Below are positions 22,133 to 34,259 of a DNA stretch of 64,000 nucleotides, piece after piece. Positions within the stretch are counted from its first letter, which is position 1, and every line of letters starts with the position of its first letter. The translations under genes and the position numbers were made by a program. Under the pieces are notes generated by a model that ran no database searches, was not told where the DNA came from, and was given only the letters and a program-made list of their open reading frames with translations. The DNA is from Myrica gale (taxonomy: Eukaryota; Streptophyta; Magnoliopsida; Fagales; Myricaceae). The stretch lies in NCBI GenBank assembly GCA_963930655.1, contig OZ005602.1, positions 22,767,840 through 22,831,839 of the forward strand, written 5' to 3'.

Positions 22133-23490
22133 TAGGGCTGTACAACCCCGGTGTAGGTACCGGTTTTGGCCAAAACCGGCACCTACACCGGGTAGGCCAG
22201 TTTTGAAAAAATTACCACCTACACCTACACCGTTAAGGGTAAAAACCGGCCCTTAGCGGTGGCGGTTTCCGGTTATCCTACATTAATATTGAGCCATTTT
22301 TTTAGCATTTTACTTACTTGGCCCAATATATTTTTTTCTTTTTTCTTTTGGTCCATTAATCACATATCAATAAAATCTAAACTAATGAAATCCAAATTCC
22401 AAAATCAATAAAATTAAAGATCATCTTAAAAGATAAGATGAGAATTTAAAGTCCAAAGTAATAGAGACGTCACTGTAAATAGAAACTATTATCTTTTGAA
22501 AAATCCAGTTTAGACCCTAACAACACTTAGATGGGAGAATATGTGTTTTCCCTCTAATTAACAAATCAATAACAATTTTAAAACATGTTCAAAACCTAAT
22601 AGGGTTTCCCTTGGTTTCACAAGGAAAATAAAAAAATTCGACAATTTTTAAGGCGCTCGAGCGCTTATGTTCCTGTCTGAAATTTGCACTGAGCACTCGA
22701 GCACTTGTCTAACGTTAGTCAAACGTGATGACTCTGTCTGAATTTTTTCAAAGGGCGCTCGAGCGTTTGTCAAACGCTGGTCAAACTTGATGACTCTATA
22801 TGAATTTTTGAACTAAAATGTATTAGAAATTTGAACTAAAATGTAATTGAATGACTGATTTTGCAAGCATGATATAAATTTAATAGTGATTTGTCAATTT
22901 TAAAATTTAGACAATTTGTTAATATTTCATAAAAACTCTTAAACTAATACATTGATTTAAAATTTTTTGTGGTAGAATCTCGACCTCTTGATTTATATTA
23001 TGCGATGTACTTACCAAAGTTTGACATTAAACTCTTTAATTATGATTTCAATGCCTTCATATATACCCTTTTAAATACAATAAATTTGTAATTTTTCTAC
23101 CAAAATTCTAAATAACTAGTTCATTCACCTAGCAAGCTTCTTGGTAACTTGAATGTAAGCATTTGATTAGACAAAACCAACAACAAATCTCAAATATTCA
23201 AGTGAAACTAAACTATTGAGTAAACCTTGTCATGCTTCTAGAATATTATGTCTTGAGGTAAAACTAAAGTTTAAATTATTGAGTAGAAATTAAAATAAAA
23301 AAACTAAAAAAAAAATCCCGGTTTATCCTACACCGGGAAACCCGGTGCCGGTTTAAACCGGGAACCGCCGGTTTTTTCAAAAAACCAAACCTACACCGGC
23401 ACCGGTTAGACCAAAAACCGGAAATCCGGTGCCGGTGCCGGTACCGGTGCCGGTGCCACCGGAATTTCCCGGTGGCATTGTACAGCCCTA
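22133..23490. mobile_element. non-autonomous hAT element next to the GT90 start codon
   Basis: Ends are TAGGGCTGTACAA (22,133) and TTGTACAGCCCTA (23,490). GCAGCAGC at 22,125-22,132 recurs at 23,491-23,498, the 8-bp target duplication of hAT transposons. Both subterminal regions are packed with CCGGTG/CACCGG motifs (22,150-22,270 and 23,310-23,470), as in many hAT elements. The centre has repeats around GCGCTCGAGCG (22,652, 22,693, 22,755) and is otherwise AT-rich with no ORF. The element ends 9 nt before the ATG at 23,500. Confidence 0.9.
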
Positions 23491-23499
23491 GCAGCAGCT

Positions 23500-26400
23500 A
23501 TGGGATTGTTGTCCCCCAAAAACACAGCTCGCACTCCTACCCATCTCCTCCCTACTGTTACTGCCTTGGCCGTCTTCTCAGTCACCGCTATCTTCCTCTA
23601 CAAGGTCGGTAGTTGTTTTCATTTCATACCCCATTGCTGCATTCCATCAAACATGTGCTCTACTTTGTTTTATCTGCTTCAAAAAATTTGTCTTCTTGAG
23701 TATTTCTTTGGTGATTCTGATTTTTTCCTGTGCAATTTGATCGGAACAGGTTGACAACTTCGCTTTCCAGACCAAAACTGTCGCGGGCCACAACTTAGAC
23801 CCCACGCCGTGGCACCCCTTCCCACCTAAGAACTTCGGCGAACAAACCCGGCAAGCTCTAGCGTACAAAATCATATATTGCTCCTACCTTTCTTGTCACT
23901 CTGGAACCAACGCCAACAATATCTCCGAACAACGCCGTTCTCATCGCTCTGAACCGAACAAATGCCCGGATTTCTTCCGATGGATACACCACGACCTCGA
24001 CCCCTGGGCTCGGAACAGAATTTCGTCGGCCCATTTAGCGGAGGCCCGGAAATTCGCAGCTTTCAGGGTTGTGATCGTTGGCGGGAAGCTGTACGCAGAT
24101 TTCTATTACACGTGCGTGCAGAGCCGATCGATGTTTACGATATGGGGGTTGTTGCAGCTGCTCAAGAGGTATCCTGGGATGGTACCTGATGTGGATATGA
24201 TGTTTGATTGCATGGACAAGCCTAGGATCAACACGACCGAGCACAGGTCCATGCCGTTGCCGCTGTTTCGATATTGCACGAATGAGGATCACTATGACAT
24301 TCCGTTTCCCGATTGGTCATTCTGGGGTTGGTAAGCATTCGAGAGAGAAAAACAAAGCAAACGGCTTTAGTGTGTTTTGTTGGTTACTTTTGTGCCATTC
24401 ATGCTGTTCCTTGTCATTCGAATACATATCCGCAGCGTCTCGATATATAGAAGCCTAAAGGAAAAAATGTAAAGTGAAGCTTTTGCATTCTGATATAACA
24501 AAAATACGGCATTACATTAAATATTCATTTTTAAAATAGTTAAAAACAGAGATAAATTATGATACTGCAAAATTCACAAAATAATATTAATTACTTTATA
24601 CGTCTTATTTTTTCCTGAGCACATAAAGCTATTTGTTTTTTGGGACAGAAAGCTCTTGTTATGGGGAAGAAACTAGAATACTTCTTTGGGGCCTTTCAGG
24701 GGTAGGGGCCGGCCTACCCCATGAGCCGGCCCTACGTTATGCATAAATCTAATTGTAGGAAACATGTACGATCACTAGCTTAATTATACTCTGGAGCACA
24801 AGCTTGAGAACCATTTTGCAATCATTACGTAATGCATTTGGAAGTGGCATAATTACCATGGCTGGATTTGTTGTGAATGTGATAAATGAAAACGGTTCTT
24901 ATGCAGGCCAGAGACAAATTTGAGGACCTGGGATGAGGAGTTCCGAGACATTAAACGAGGTTCTCAGCGTATAAGTTGGTCAAGGAAGGTGCCCCGAGCA
25001 TATTGGAAAGGAAATCCAGATGTTAACTCTCCTGTTCGTTTAGAGTTACTGAAATGTAATCACTCTCGGATGTGGGGAGCACAAATCATGCGTCAGGTGG
25101 AGTTGAATTGCCATGTCGACTTTTTATTGAGTTAAACCATGCTGAAACAGTAAGTAGTTGAAAGTCTATTTTTGATCTAAACGTTGTTTGTTACTGTGCA
25201 TTGCAGGATTGGGCAGAAGAAGCAAGAATTGGTTACGGGAAATCCAAGCTATCCAATCAGTGTGATTACCAGTAAGTACTTCTCTTAGTTGAGTCACATA
25301 TGGATATCTTCATACTCTAATGGGTGGTCTGAGAAACTTTGTAGAAAGAGCCGGGTGGTTTGTCTACACAATTGAAAAGTTAATTGGCTAAAGCATTCCA
25401 ACATTCTATGAATGGCTTTTATTTCCCGCTAGAATAAAAGTAGATGAGACTTCTTCTTCTTCATTTAGTAAAGATGGCTTTTCAGAATTCCTTCTTCTAT
25501 TCTCTAAGACAGTGAGTCTTGCCCATTTTGGAAACCTCCCTAAACTTGCAAAGACTAAAATCCTTATGTCGCCTGGATTCCTTTTCACGCAGATTGCTCA
25601 ATGATGCTCGGGCTTAACCAACTTAATGCTTGAGTAATCATGTATTCATTGGGGTATAGAACAAACAGATATAACCATTGAGAAATTCCTCGTTTGTGTG
25701 TTAAGTCTTAGGCTAGGAATGTCCTTGGGGGGCTTCACGAGTCTTGCATGCAGTGTCTAGCTGTTGAGTTTCAATATCTCTAACAGTGACCTTCTTTTTT
25801 GGGGTAAGTCTATTGACCTATTTTTCTCTAATGAAATGTGCACTCCTCCCTCTTCTTCTGCAGGTATAAAATATATGCCGAAGGCTATGCTTGGTCTGTG
25901 AGCTTGAAGTATATTTTGTCATGTAGTTCTCTTGCATTGATAATAACCCCAGATTATGAAGATTTCTTTAGCCGTGGTCTCATTCCCCTGAAAAACTATT
26001 GGCCTGTCTCTTCGAACAATATATGCCCCTCTATAAAGTATGCTGTTGACTGGGGTAATGGACACCCATCGGAGGTATGTTTCACTTAAATGTTCTATAA
26101 TGTCCTATCTTGTTTATTCAAGTTGTTACGATAAAAACTGGTTCTATCTTAGTAGTATGGGGATTTCTGATTTTATTTGAAGTCTCTTTCATGCTTCCTA
26201 GTAGATTAACAGGGTTAAAAGCAAAATGACCACAGGACCGTAGCCTTTAGCAGTGCAAAACTGTAGACAGTACTGATGATCATTCCATGAAAATATACAA
26301 TCTAGTTTGCTTGAAGAAAAGAAGACAATGGGAACTTTTTTTACAACATTTAAACACTATCTAACACCAGTTTATATGTCAGTATATAAAGTTTCTCTTT

Positions 26401-27199
26401 CTCCATGGTCACCGCTGGACCGTAGCCTTTAGCAGTACAAATCTGTTTTGACAGTACTGATGATCATTCCATGAAAAATATACATTTGAGTTTGCTTGAA
26501 GAACACAGTGGGAACCTTGATTTACAACATTTAAACACTATCTAACACCAATTGATATGCCAGTGTATAAAGTTTCCTATTCACCATGGTGACCATCTGT
26601 AGGGATATCACGTTTTCTTATTCTAAGCCTGCATAGTGGCTTGCATGTTACTTTCCTACAAGATTTGGTACTGCACTATATGCATAACAACTGGACTGAT
26701 GGTTTTTACTTTTACCTTAGTTCAAACTGAAAATAGGGAAAAATAACCTTTTATTAAATGGCAGTGAATGCAGACTCGAATAGTCCTATTTTCAGCCTCT
26801 TAGGACTTTTTACTATAATTTTATGACTTAAAATGTGTATGTGCTGATCAGGCTAAGGCAATAGGAAAAGAAGGGCAGAAGCTAATGGAAACCTTAAGCA
26901 CCGATAGGGTCTACGACTACATGTTTCACCTCATTACGGAGTACTCGAAGCTGCAGGACTTCAAGCCAGTTCCACCGTCTTCTGCTCAACGATTATGTTC
27001 AGATTCCCTGCTTTGCATTGCCGATTATGAGCAACGGCAATACCTGCAACAATCAACTGCCTTCCCTTCACAAGCACCACCATGCACCCTCCAGCCAGCC
27101 AATAGGAATGTCATCAAGAGCTGGAAGCAACAGAAAAAGAAAATCGTCAAGGATGTGGAAGATATGGAGAAGGTGAAAGCACAGAGACGCTCTAAGTAG
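23500..27199 (+). CDS. O-glucosyltransferase rumi-like protein (GT90, CAP10 domain)
   Basis: Six exons: 23500-23604, 23750-24330, 24907-25096, 25207-25271, 25864-26074 and 26852-27199, joined in phase to 499 aa. A single membrane anchor lies near the N-terminus (about 16-34, LLPTVTALAVFSVTAIFLY), giving a type II Golgi/ER topology. The CAP10/GT90 domain follows with family motifs CPDFFRWIHHDLDPW, VPDVDMMFDCMD, DIPFPDWSFWGW, AYWKGNPDV, LLKCN, SKLSNQC, KIYAEGYAWSVSLKYILSC, DFFSRGL and CSIK-like SIKYAVDWGN. In animals such enzymes (Rumi/POGLUT) O-glycosylate secreted proteins; in plants members act on wall polymers or remain unassigned. The acceptor here is unknown. The start is fixed by phase: upstream ATGs at 22,111 and 22,117 are in other frames and now lie beyond the hAT insertion. 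The body looks intact. Confidence 0.92.
26229..26595. repeat. tandem duplication in GT90 intron 5, period about 182 bp
   Basis: GGACCGTAGCCTTTAGCAGT, TACTGATGATCATTCCATGA and ACATTTAAACACTATCTAAC each occur twice, about 180 bases apart, with small differences between the copies. It lies wholly inside the last intron and should not affect the protein. Confidence 0.8.
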
Positions 27200-30100
27200 G
27201 ATGCACAATATTGTGCCGATGAAAAAGAAAATTTTGTAGTTTGATAATCTCTTGTAGGCTGCTACTTGGAATTTTTCTTTCTTTTCGTCACCATGCTCAA
27301 GTCCCTGTTGACTTCATTTTACATCACATAATTTACAAATTTTTTACATCACTTAACGATATTTCAATTTGAGTTTGAAGTCGAGTTTTTGAATTTTCCT
27401 TTTCCCAAGTGATGTGGTATCATAAATTATAGGGGTAAAATAGCGGTTTTATAGAACCAAAATAGCAATTTTTATTTAAATTAAGAGTTGAGGGTGTAAA
27501 GCGTAAACAATTAGAAGTTGAGTAGTGAAATGTAACGAAATTGATAATATGAAATTCAGGAGCTTGCTTACAATGAACAGAACTCAATATTTTCACCACA
27601 CTCTGCTCTACAATTGCACCAGCCAAGCTGCTGCAGCTCGTCAAACATGCCTCTAGGAGTTGTCAGACACTGACACATACAATCTCTAGGCAGGCTCCCA
27701 AGGCCTATGTCTTGGCTTGCCACCACGTTCACCTACACCAACAAAGTTGCAACCAACCATTTCAAGAGCAATGTTTAAGAAGATTCACCTTGCAAGGCCC
27801 ACTCGGGCAACTCCCGTGAAGCCCCCCATGGAAGTGAACATAGGCTACCTCCTTGAAGCACCAACTTGAAGAATGATCTCCATGTCATGCCTAAATATCG
27901 TACTTTTTCGCTGGATATTTGATATACGGCAACCATATCACTGCTTAGTTAATGTATTAATGTATGATTTTATGTTTTTTTTTTAAAAAAATTGATATCG
28001 ACTGTCTATTTCATTTATTAATATGTTGGCTCAATGAACCGCTTTATTAGAACCTTATCCCGAGGACTGAATTGTAACCCTAGTTTATAGCAGTGACACT
28101 ACACCTATCACGTGTCATCGTTTTAGAAGGAAACAAAGTGCTATTTGATTTAGCTTACCGGTAAAAATCATAACGTCTCCTGTCTTAGAACCCAACCTAA
28201 GAGGAGTGATGTTATAATAAAAACTTTATAATCATGTGATGTGCGGCCAGTGGCGGAACCAGGACTCAAGTTGAGGGGGGTAAACTCCTAAAGCGAAATG
28301 ACAAATTTTTTTCTTACTTAATGCAAAAGGCATTTTAGAGTTAAAATAACGAAAACTAATGAATAAAAACATTAAAAATATTGAAATAAACTACTATAAC
28401 TCCTTAAAAAATATTCTTACTCATAATTTTTAAATCATAGCTCTCTAAAACCCCTCATTATTTTCTCATATTGCTTATTGGTTTTGAACCATAACTCTCT
28501 GAAACCCCTCATTGTTTTCCCATTTTGCTTCTTAGGAAAATCATGACCAACAAGCCAAGTGATTGACAAGGAATTTTGATCAAATACTCCTTACGAATTT
28601 AATCTCCAATCCCAACATCATATTCTTCAATGAGTTTACGTAACCTTGAGTCAGCAATAATATAATCCAGACTAAACAAAAGACAAGGTCTTTTCGAACT
28701 AATATTCGCATCAAAAGTAGGAGTACTAAGCGATTCCACATTGGCTGACTTTTTTTTATCCAAAACTTATCCATAATCTAAACAAAACAAAATGAAAATT
28801 CATCACCCAATTCAATTCACTAATCAAAATTAAAAACAATAAAACTTTAAACACCAACGTTCTAATCTCTTCAAATATACAACATTTATATGTCTACTAG
28901 GTTACTATCATGTTCAGCATATTAAGTAATCAAAATATAAATGAACAAAGATTTATAAACTCCATATCTCCTCTCTCCCTCTCTCTTACGCATGGGATGT
29001 GAGAAATTTGAGACAAGTAATCAACATGTAATTCTCCTACCTACTCTACCGCTGAACAACTCTTCAAACTAATCTAAATAAATTTTCCCCAAAAACAATG
29101 AGATTATATTGCCAGATTTTAGCACTCTATAAGTAGAAAATATGTGTATTGAATATATTTTTATAGTAAAATAGATATAATGAACAGAAACAATAAAAAA
29201 GTCATAATGTTGAAAGACTTGACTTATAAACCACAACACATTAAACTATATATATAAAATAGATAGGAAAATACATATAAAAATATAAATTTAGTGGATA
29301 TTTAAAATAATATTTTACATTTAAGTAGCTCACATGACACATAAATTGTCATCTGAGTTATAAGGAAAACGATTCAGTTCTAAGAGGGATATTCTAAATT
29401 CTTTTAAGTACTGGTCAAGATTTAATAAAATAAATCAACTGTCAAAATTTGACTGTGCCTCATTTAATGAGGTGAGATAAAGTTGACTTGACTTGGTTTG
29501 GACGGATGATGACTCATTCTCATTAAATGATGTGACCAACTTTAAATAGTTAGATTTGTTTTTTTTCAAATCATAATCAGTTTTTATAAGAACTTAGAAT
29601 TTGTCTTCTTATAACATAATCTTTTCTCGAGTAATATATACTTGAATATAGCTAAAACTTTATTTATTCCAACTAGTCATGAAAAACTCTCACTTAAGTA
29701 AAGAATATCATTCATAAATCATATCCTCCCTATGTATCACAATGCACAATAGCCCTTTATTCCTAGAACTTTATGTTTATCCCAATAAATAAAACGATTA
29801 CAACATCTGATATCTACAATTGTAAATTTGTTCTCCAAGAATATGAATTGTCTGGCTATCGACCATACAGTTCATATTCTTAATTCAAAAGACCTTTATG
29901 CCTTCATGCAAGGAATTGTCGGACGAAAAAGACAACAAGGGTTTAGAAAACGATGGAAGTGGCAGTAGACTGGTGGAATGCATGAAGAGCTTTTGTTGTT
30001 GGTTATCAGACAAGACAAGCAGAAAATGCACACTGTCCACAGAACTGTCTTCAGTGGGCAAGTAGGAAATTGTGTGGCGGCCGCCCAGTGGGGTCGAAAT

Positions 30101-31140
30101 TTTGTACAAGGTTCTGTGTTTGTCCTTAATTTGGCGAAGGCCGAAGATTTGTGTGGAAGCCAATGGAAATCCATCGTGCTTGGCATATATCCCTATATTA
30201 GTTACATTCATCCCAATTTACCCTTTCTCTAAAATATCTATAAAAAAAACTTCCCTTTTGGTACACTATGCAAAAGTTTCTCTCTAACTCATGAAGCGAA
30301 ATGTGCCTTTTCTTTGGTAAGAATTGGACAGTGTATATCACACCCTAAATTATCAGTACTTCTACTAGGAGGATAATTCTACTATTTAATGTTTCGGGAG
30401 TATTTACTTTTAATCTCTGAATTATTATCCAAATATCATTACTAGTTTGAACTCAAGTTTCATCCCATTTAGTCCTCTAAAAAGATCCCACAATTGAAAT
30501 GTACATAAAATAGGCTATGTAGAACAATATGGACGGCTGGATTTTAGGACAAGTCAAACATTGTTATATTTTGATAGTCTGAAGACTCAGGTGATGTTTG
30601 GCAAGCAAATATTTTAAGAATTTTGAGTTTATAGGAGAAATTTTTTGAATTTGACTCTTTATGGGATTGGAAAAAGTTGAAAAATGTTTGATTGTAGAAT
30701 GATTTTTATTTGAATTTGTTAAAAAGGAAGATTTGATGAATTTTTTTAATGAAAAAGTATGAAAAAATTTTAAAAGGTAAGGAGAAAGAATATTTAACGT
30801 AGTTTTATTAATAAAAAATTATTGAAGTTTATGTGAAAAAATGAGTTTGAATTTATGTACAAAATTTGAGATTTTGATGTTAGGGTGGAAATTGAGGGAC
30901 TAGAAATAAAGATTTTTCTTTATTGTTTAAGCAAACAGGTCTTTATTTTTTTTCCTTTTACTTTTGCTACATCATCAAATAAACTAAAATTTTGTAAACA
31001 TAATTGCGCCCCTCATAATTATCCATATCTATCAGAATCTGGTTGCCCATAAATTAGCAAGTTTCTTCTAATCTTGTAGATCATCTACAGGGGAGAAAGT
31101 TAATGATAAAAACTAATAAATAGAAATGTAATAATTGGAT
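27200..31140. other. 3.9-kb AT-rich intergenic region
   Basis: Holds the GT90 3' flank, then AT-rich DNA without a supported gene. At 28,246 a CCAGTGGCGGAACCAGGA motif followed by GAGGGGGGTAAA resembles a common terminus of degenerate plant transposons; similar text occurs near 11,153 and, more weakly, 55,156. A patch at 29.88-30.29 kb has open frames on both strands and a NotI-like GCGGCCGC, but no recognisable protein. Confidence 0.4.
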
Positions 31141-31141
31141 C

Positions 31142-31215
31142 AGTGAACTTGTAGCTCAGTTGATGCCTCCTCCCACGAGGGAGGGTTTGATCTAGAAGTC
31201 GAATCTCTGTCCCTT
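31142..31215 (+). repeat. tRNA-like / SINE head fragment
   Basis: TTGTAGCTCAGTTG (A-box type) is followed about 40 bases later by GAAGTCGAATCTC (B-box type), the internal RNA polymerase III promoter layout. The intervening sequence does not fold into a clean cloverleaf. An A-rich stretch follows near 31,228. Best read as a SINE or tRNA-derived relic, not a functional tRNA. Confidence 0.4.
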
Positions 31216-31745
31216 TTCTCAAATTACCTAAAAAAATAAATAGAAGAAAGATAGTAATTGGGTTCCAGATCTATTGGTGGAGTGGTGGCCAAGTCCTAAA
31301 CCCTACTGCCACCAAAACTCTTTCCCCATTTTACCTACAGAAAAAAAAGGCAAAATAATAATAAAAAAGCAAATAAATGTGTGCCAGAAACGTCTTTTTC
31401 TTCCATACCCATGAAAAATAACTATTTACACCTTAACCATGCATATATAAATAAATATATTAAAAAATCAATAGCATAAAAATGAAAATTTTAACAAATG
31501 AAAATTTTAACTCTCAAAATTTAATTATTATTACAAAAATTTATCTCTTTTACTTTTTTATTAATTTTCATATTTAAAATTTTAACTACCCATAAATTAT
31601 AAAATTTTATTTCTTAGATAAATAAATAAATATACGAAAGATAAAGAACATAAAATTAATAAATTAATAAATAAAGCAAGAAATTCAAGGCCCCCTCAAA
31701 AGCAATCCCTAGACTCTGGCCGCTCTCTCTCTCTCTCTTATTAGC

Positions 31746-31753
31746 TTTATATA
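31746..31753 (+). promoter_or_regulatory. TATA box of the PDX1 gene
   Basis: TTTATATA lies 85 bases before the PDX1 ATG, just after a (CT)n run (31,724-31,738) and followed by pyrimidine-rich TTCTTTCTTTCTCGCTC text, a common plant core-promoter layout. Transcription would start near 31,780. Confidence 0.55.
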
Positions 31754-31837
31754 CCAATACCAGCCTGCACTCTCACCACCGCCTCATTCTTTCTTTCTCG
31801 CTCTTTCTCGACCATTCACAAAGTTTTGTCTATCAGG

Positions 31838-32770
31838 ATGGCTGACACCGGAGTTGTCACCGTTTACGGTAACGGAGCCCTTTACGAGACGGCCAAGAAA
31901 TCACCGTTCTCGGTCAAGGTGGGCCTGGCCCAGATGCTGCGAGGCGGGGTTATCATGGACGTGGTGAACGCGGAGCAGGCCCGTATCGCCGAGGAGGCGG
32001 GAGCATGCGCCGTCATGGCACTGGAGCGCGTGCCGGCGGATATCAGGGCTCAGGGTGGGGTGGCCCGAATGAGTGATCCTCAGCTGATCAAGGAGATCAA
32101 GCAGGCAGTGACCATCCCGGTAATGGCCAAGGCCCGAATCGGCCACTTTGTAGAGGCCCAGATCCTGGAGGCCATCGGCGTCGACTACGTGGACGAGTCT
32201 GAGGTGCTCACCCCGGCTGACGAGGACAACCACATCAACAAGCACAACTTCCGCATCCCCTTCGTCTGCGGCTGCCGCAACCTCGGCGAGGCCCTGCGGA
32301 GGATCCGCGAGGGCGCGGCAATGATCCGTACCAAGGGCGAGGCCGGAACCGGGAACGTGGTCGAGGCCGTCAGGCACGTGCGCTCCGTCATGGGGGACAT
32401 CAGGTTGCTGAGGAACATGGACGACGACGAGGTCTTCGCCTTCGCTAAAAAGATCGCTGCCCCGTACGACCTCGTGATGCAGACCAAGCAGCTCGGCAGG
32501 CTGCCCGTCGTGCAATTCGCGGCCGGCGGGGTGGCAACCCCCGCCGACGCCGCGCTGATGATGCAGCTGGGCTGCGACGGCGTATTCGTGGGTTCCGGGG
32601 TGTTCAAGAGCGGGGACCCAGCGAGGAGGGCCCGGGCAATCGTGCAGGCCGTGACCCACTACAGCGACCCTGAAATGCTGGCGGAGGTAAGCTGCGGGTT
32701 GGGCGAGGCCATGGTGGGTATCAATCTCAATGATGATAAGGTGGAGAGGTACGCGAACCGGTCAGAGTAG
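31838..32770 (+). CDS. PDX1: pyridoxal 5'-phosphate synthase subunit PDX1
   Basis: A single uninterrupted exon of 310 codons; the first ATG (31,838) gives the family's usual N-terminus [16 protein letters not shown]1 is the synthase subunit that makes vitamin B6 (PLP) from ribose 5-phosphate, glyceraldehyde 3-phosphate and ammonia delivered by the glutaminase PDX2, as a cytosolic dodecamer. The catalytic residues are present: Asp41 (VIMDVV), Lys98 (VMAKARIGH) and Lys166 ([10 protein letters not shown]), so it belongs to the active PDX1.1/1.3 type, not the inactive PDX1.2 type. The barrel motif [13 protein letters not shown] and the [11 protein letters not shown] phosphate loop are intact. Length equals the family norm. 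The coding part is much GC-richer than its surroundings. No PDX2 gene lies in the window. Identification is very secure. Confidence 0.97.
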   Translation: MADTGVVTVYGNGALYETAKKSPFSVKVGLAQMLRGGVIMDVVNAEQARIAEEAGACAVMALERVPADIRAQGGVARMSDPQLIKEIKQAVTIPVMAKARIGHFVEAQILEAIGVDYVDESEVLTPADEDNHINKHNFRIPFVCGCRNLGEALRRIREGAAMIRTKGEAGTGNVVEAVRHVRSVMGDIRLLRNMDDDEVFAFAKKIAAPYDLVMQTKQLGRLPVVQFAAGGVATPADAALMMQLGCDGVFVGSGVFKSGDPARRARAIVQAVTHYSDPEMLAEVSCGLGEAMVGINLNDDKVERYANRSE

Positions 32771-33673
32771 AAACGGATAATTGATGAGCAATTAAAGAAC
32801 GAGGAGTGAAGGCTTCTACACTATTACAGCCAAGATTACTAGTTTTGCTTTGTAATAGCCGGGATTTCGGCTGGGTACAAGATTATGGTTCATGGACTAA
32901 GAAATTTTCTACCTCATAAACAAGGAGTTGTAGGGGCTTATTACGTGGTTGTGGAAACAATTGGGTCATGTTCGTTTATCTTTAGTAGCTTAATGAAAGA
33001 ATCAAGTCATTTTCGTCTATGAAAATGGATGGATTTTGGTTGGCAAAACCATGCATGCAGTGGATTTTGGTAGCTTATTCTCATTCCTTTCGTTTTAGTG
33101 TCTACCGGATAGCAGTGGAGTAATGTTCCTTATTGCTATTCCTCTTTTGTTTATGTTGTGTTTTGGGCAATTCTTATGGCAGTTGCCCACGTTGTTATGT
33201 AGGCAATGATGTGGTGCTCTAAAATTGCCTGTTGAATACGTTTGTTCCGATTATAGACCCTTGGAAATGGAAGACTAATCATCTTCTTGTGGTCATAGAG
33301 GACAATTGTGGCAGGCTTAGATTTTCCTTTTTGTTAGCTTTTGACCACAATGATCAAGGTGTTGCACTTTAGGCTATTTTGAAGGACTTTGTCTATCGGG
33401 GTTGTTTACTTGTTTGAGTGAGACAGGACGTGGGGATGTGAATCAAGAGAAGTCGTATTCGATTTGAGTAGCGATAGCTCTAGTCTACGTTACTGTGTTT
33501 ACTCTCTGACATGGCTCATGAATACTTAGCAGTGTCCTCTAGATCCCAGACACCTTTCTACTTTAATTCTGCCCGACGTAGATCGCAAACAGTACCCTTC
33601 CCAACTCTTAGTTGGCTTCAAATTTGAAACTTAGCCCATAAAGGAAGCAAAATGGCGATTGTTCACTACGTCC
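32771..33673 (+). other. 3' flank of PDX1, no further gene
   Basis: Includes the PDX1 3' untranslated region, probably to about 33.0 kb, then unassigned sequence up to the Harbinger-like element. No ORF or repeat supported. Confidence 0.45.
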
Positions 33674-33676
33674 TTA

Positions 33677-34256
33677 GAGCATTCCTAGCAGCCTCTTCAA
33701 ATTTGGCTCTCTACTTTAATCAAAAAACACACTTCTTTATTTTAACTATCAACTTTTAAAAAACATTCACAGCAGCTTCTCTATTTTAACCATCTATTTT
33801 TACTATTCTATTTAAATATTATTTTTTAAAGATTTCTTTATTATTTCTCTAACATTTATATTTTTGAATATTCATTTTATCGTAATAGTCATATTTTTGA
33901 ATATTTGTCTTATCTTAAAAAGATCGATTTTTAAATTTTTTTTATTTTACTAACTGTTGGAATTTTTTAAATTTTAAGATGGTGAAGTGAATAATAATTT
34001 TTTAAAAATAAAAAAGAAAAAAAAAAGAAAAAAAAAAGAAAAAAAAAAGAAAAAAAGAATATATATATTAATATTTTAAGATAGTGAAGTGAATAGTGGC
34101 TCTCTAAAAATAGAGAGCCACTGTTCACTTCTTCAATATTTTTGTTAAAAATTGTTAAAATAGAGAGGCTGTTGAGGAGTGTTTTTTGGCTTTTTGGTTA
34201 AATTGGCTCTCTATTCTAACCAAAATGTTAGAATAGAGAGCTTGCTAGGAATGCTC
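33677..34256. mobile_element. PIF/Harbinger-like MITE
   Basis: Ends are GAGCATTCCTAGCA (33,677) and the inverse TGCTAGGAATGCTC (34,256), each flanked by TTA, the 3-bp target duplication typical of PIF/Harbinger elements. Subterminal text (TTTGGCTCTCTA and GAGAGCCA blocks) is repeated in inverted order. A central A-rich run with GAAAAAAAAA units lies at 34,010-34,060. No ORF. Confidence 0.8.
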
Positions 34257-34259
34257 TTA

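Noticed and set aside
29885..30232. Overlapping 84-108-codon frames on both strands
   Set aside because: No domain, no splice context and no consistent frame; left as unassigned intergenic DNA.
31142..31215. Functional tRNA gene
   Set aside because: A and B boxes are present but the acceptor and anticodon stems do not pair; more likely a SINE or tRNA relic.
31901..32659. 252-codon open frame on the - strand opposite PDX1
   Set aside because: A by-product of GC-rich third positions in the PDX1 gene; the product is His/Leu/Gly-rich with no domain, while the + strand is a perfect PDX1.
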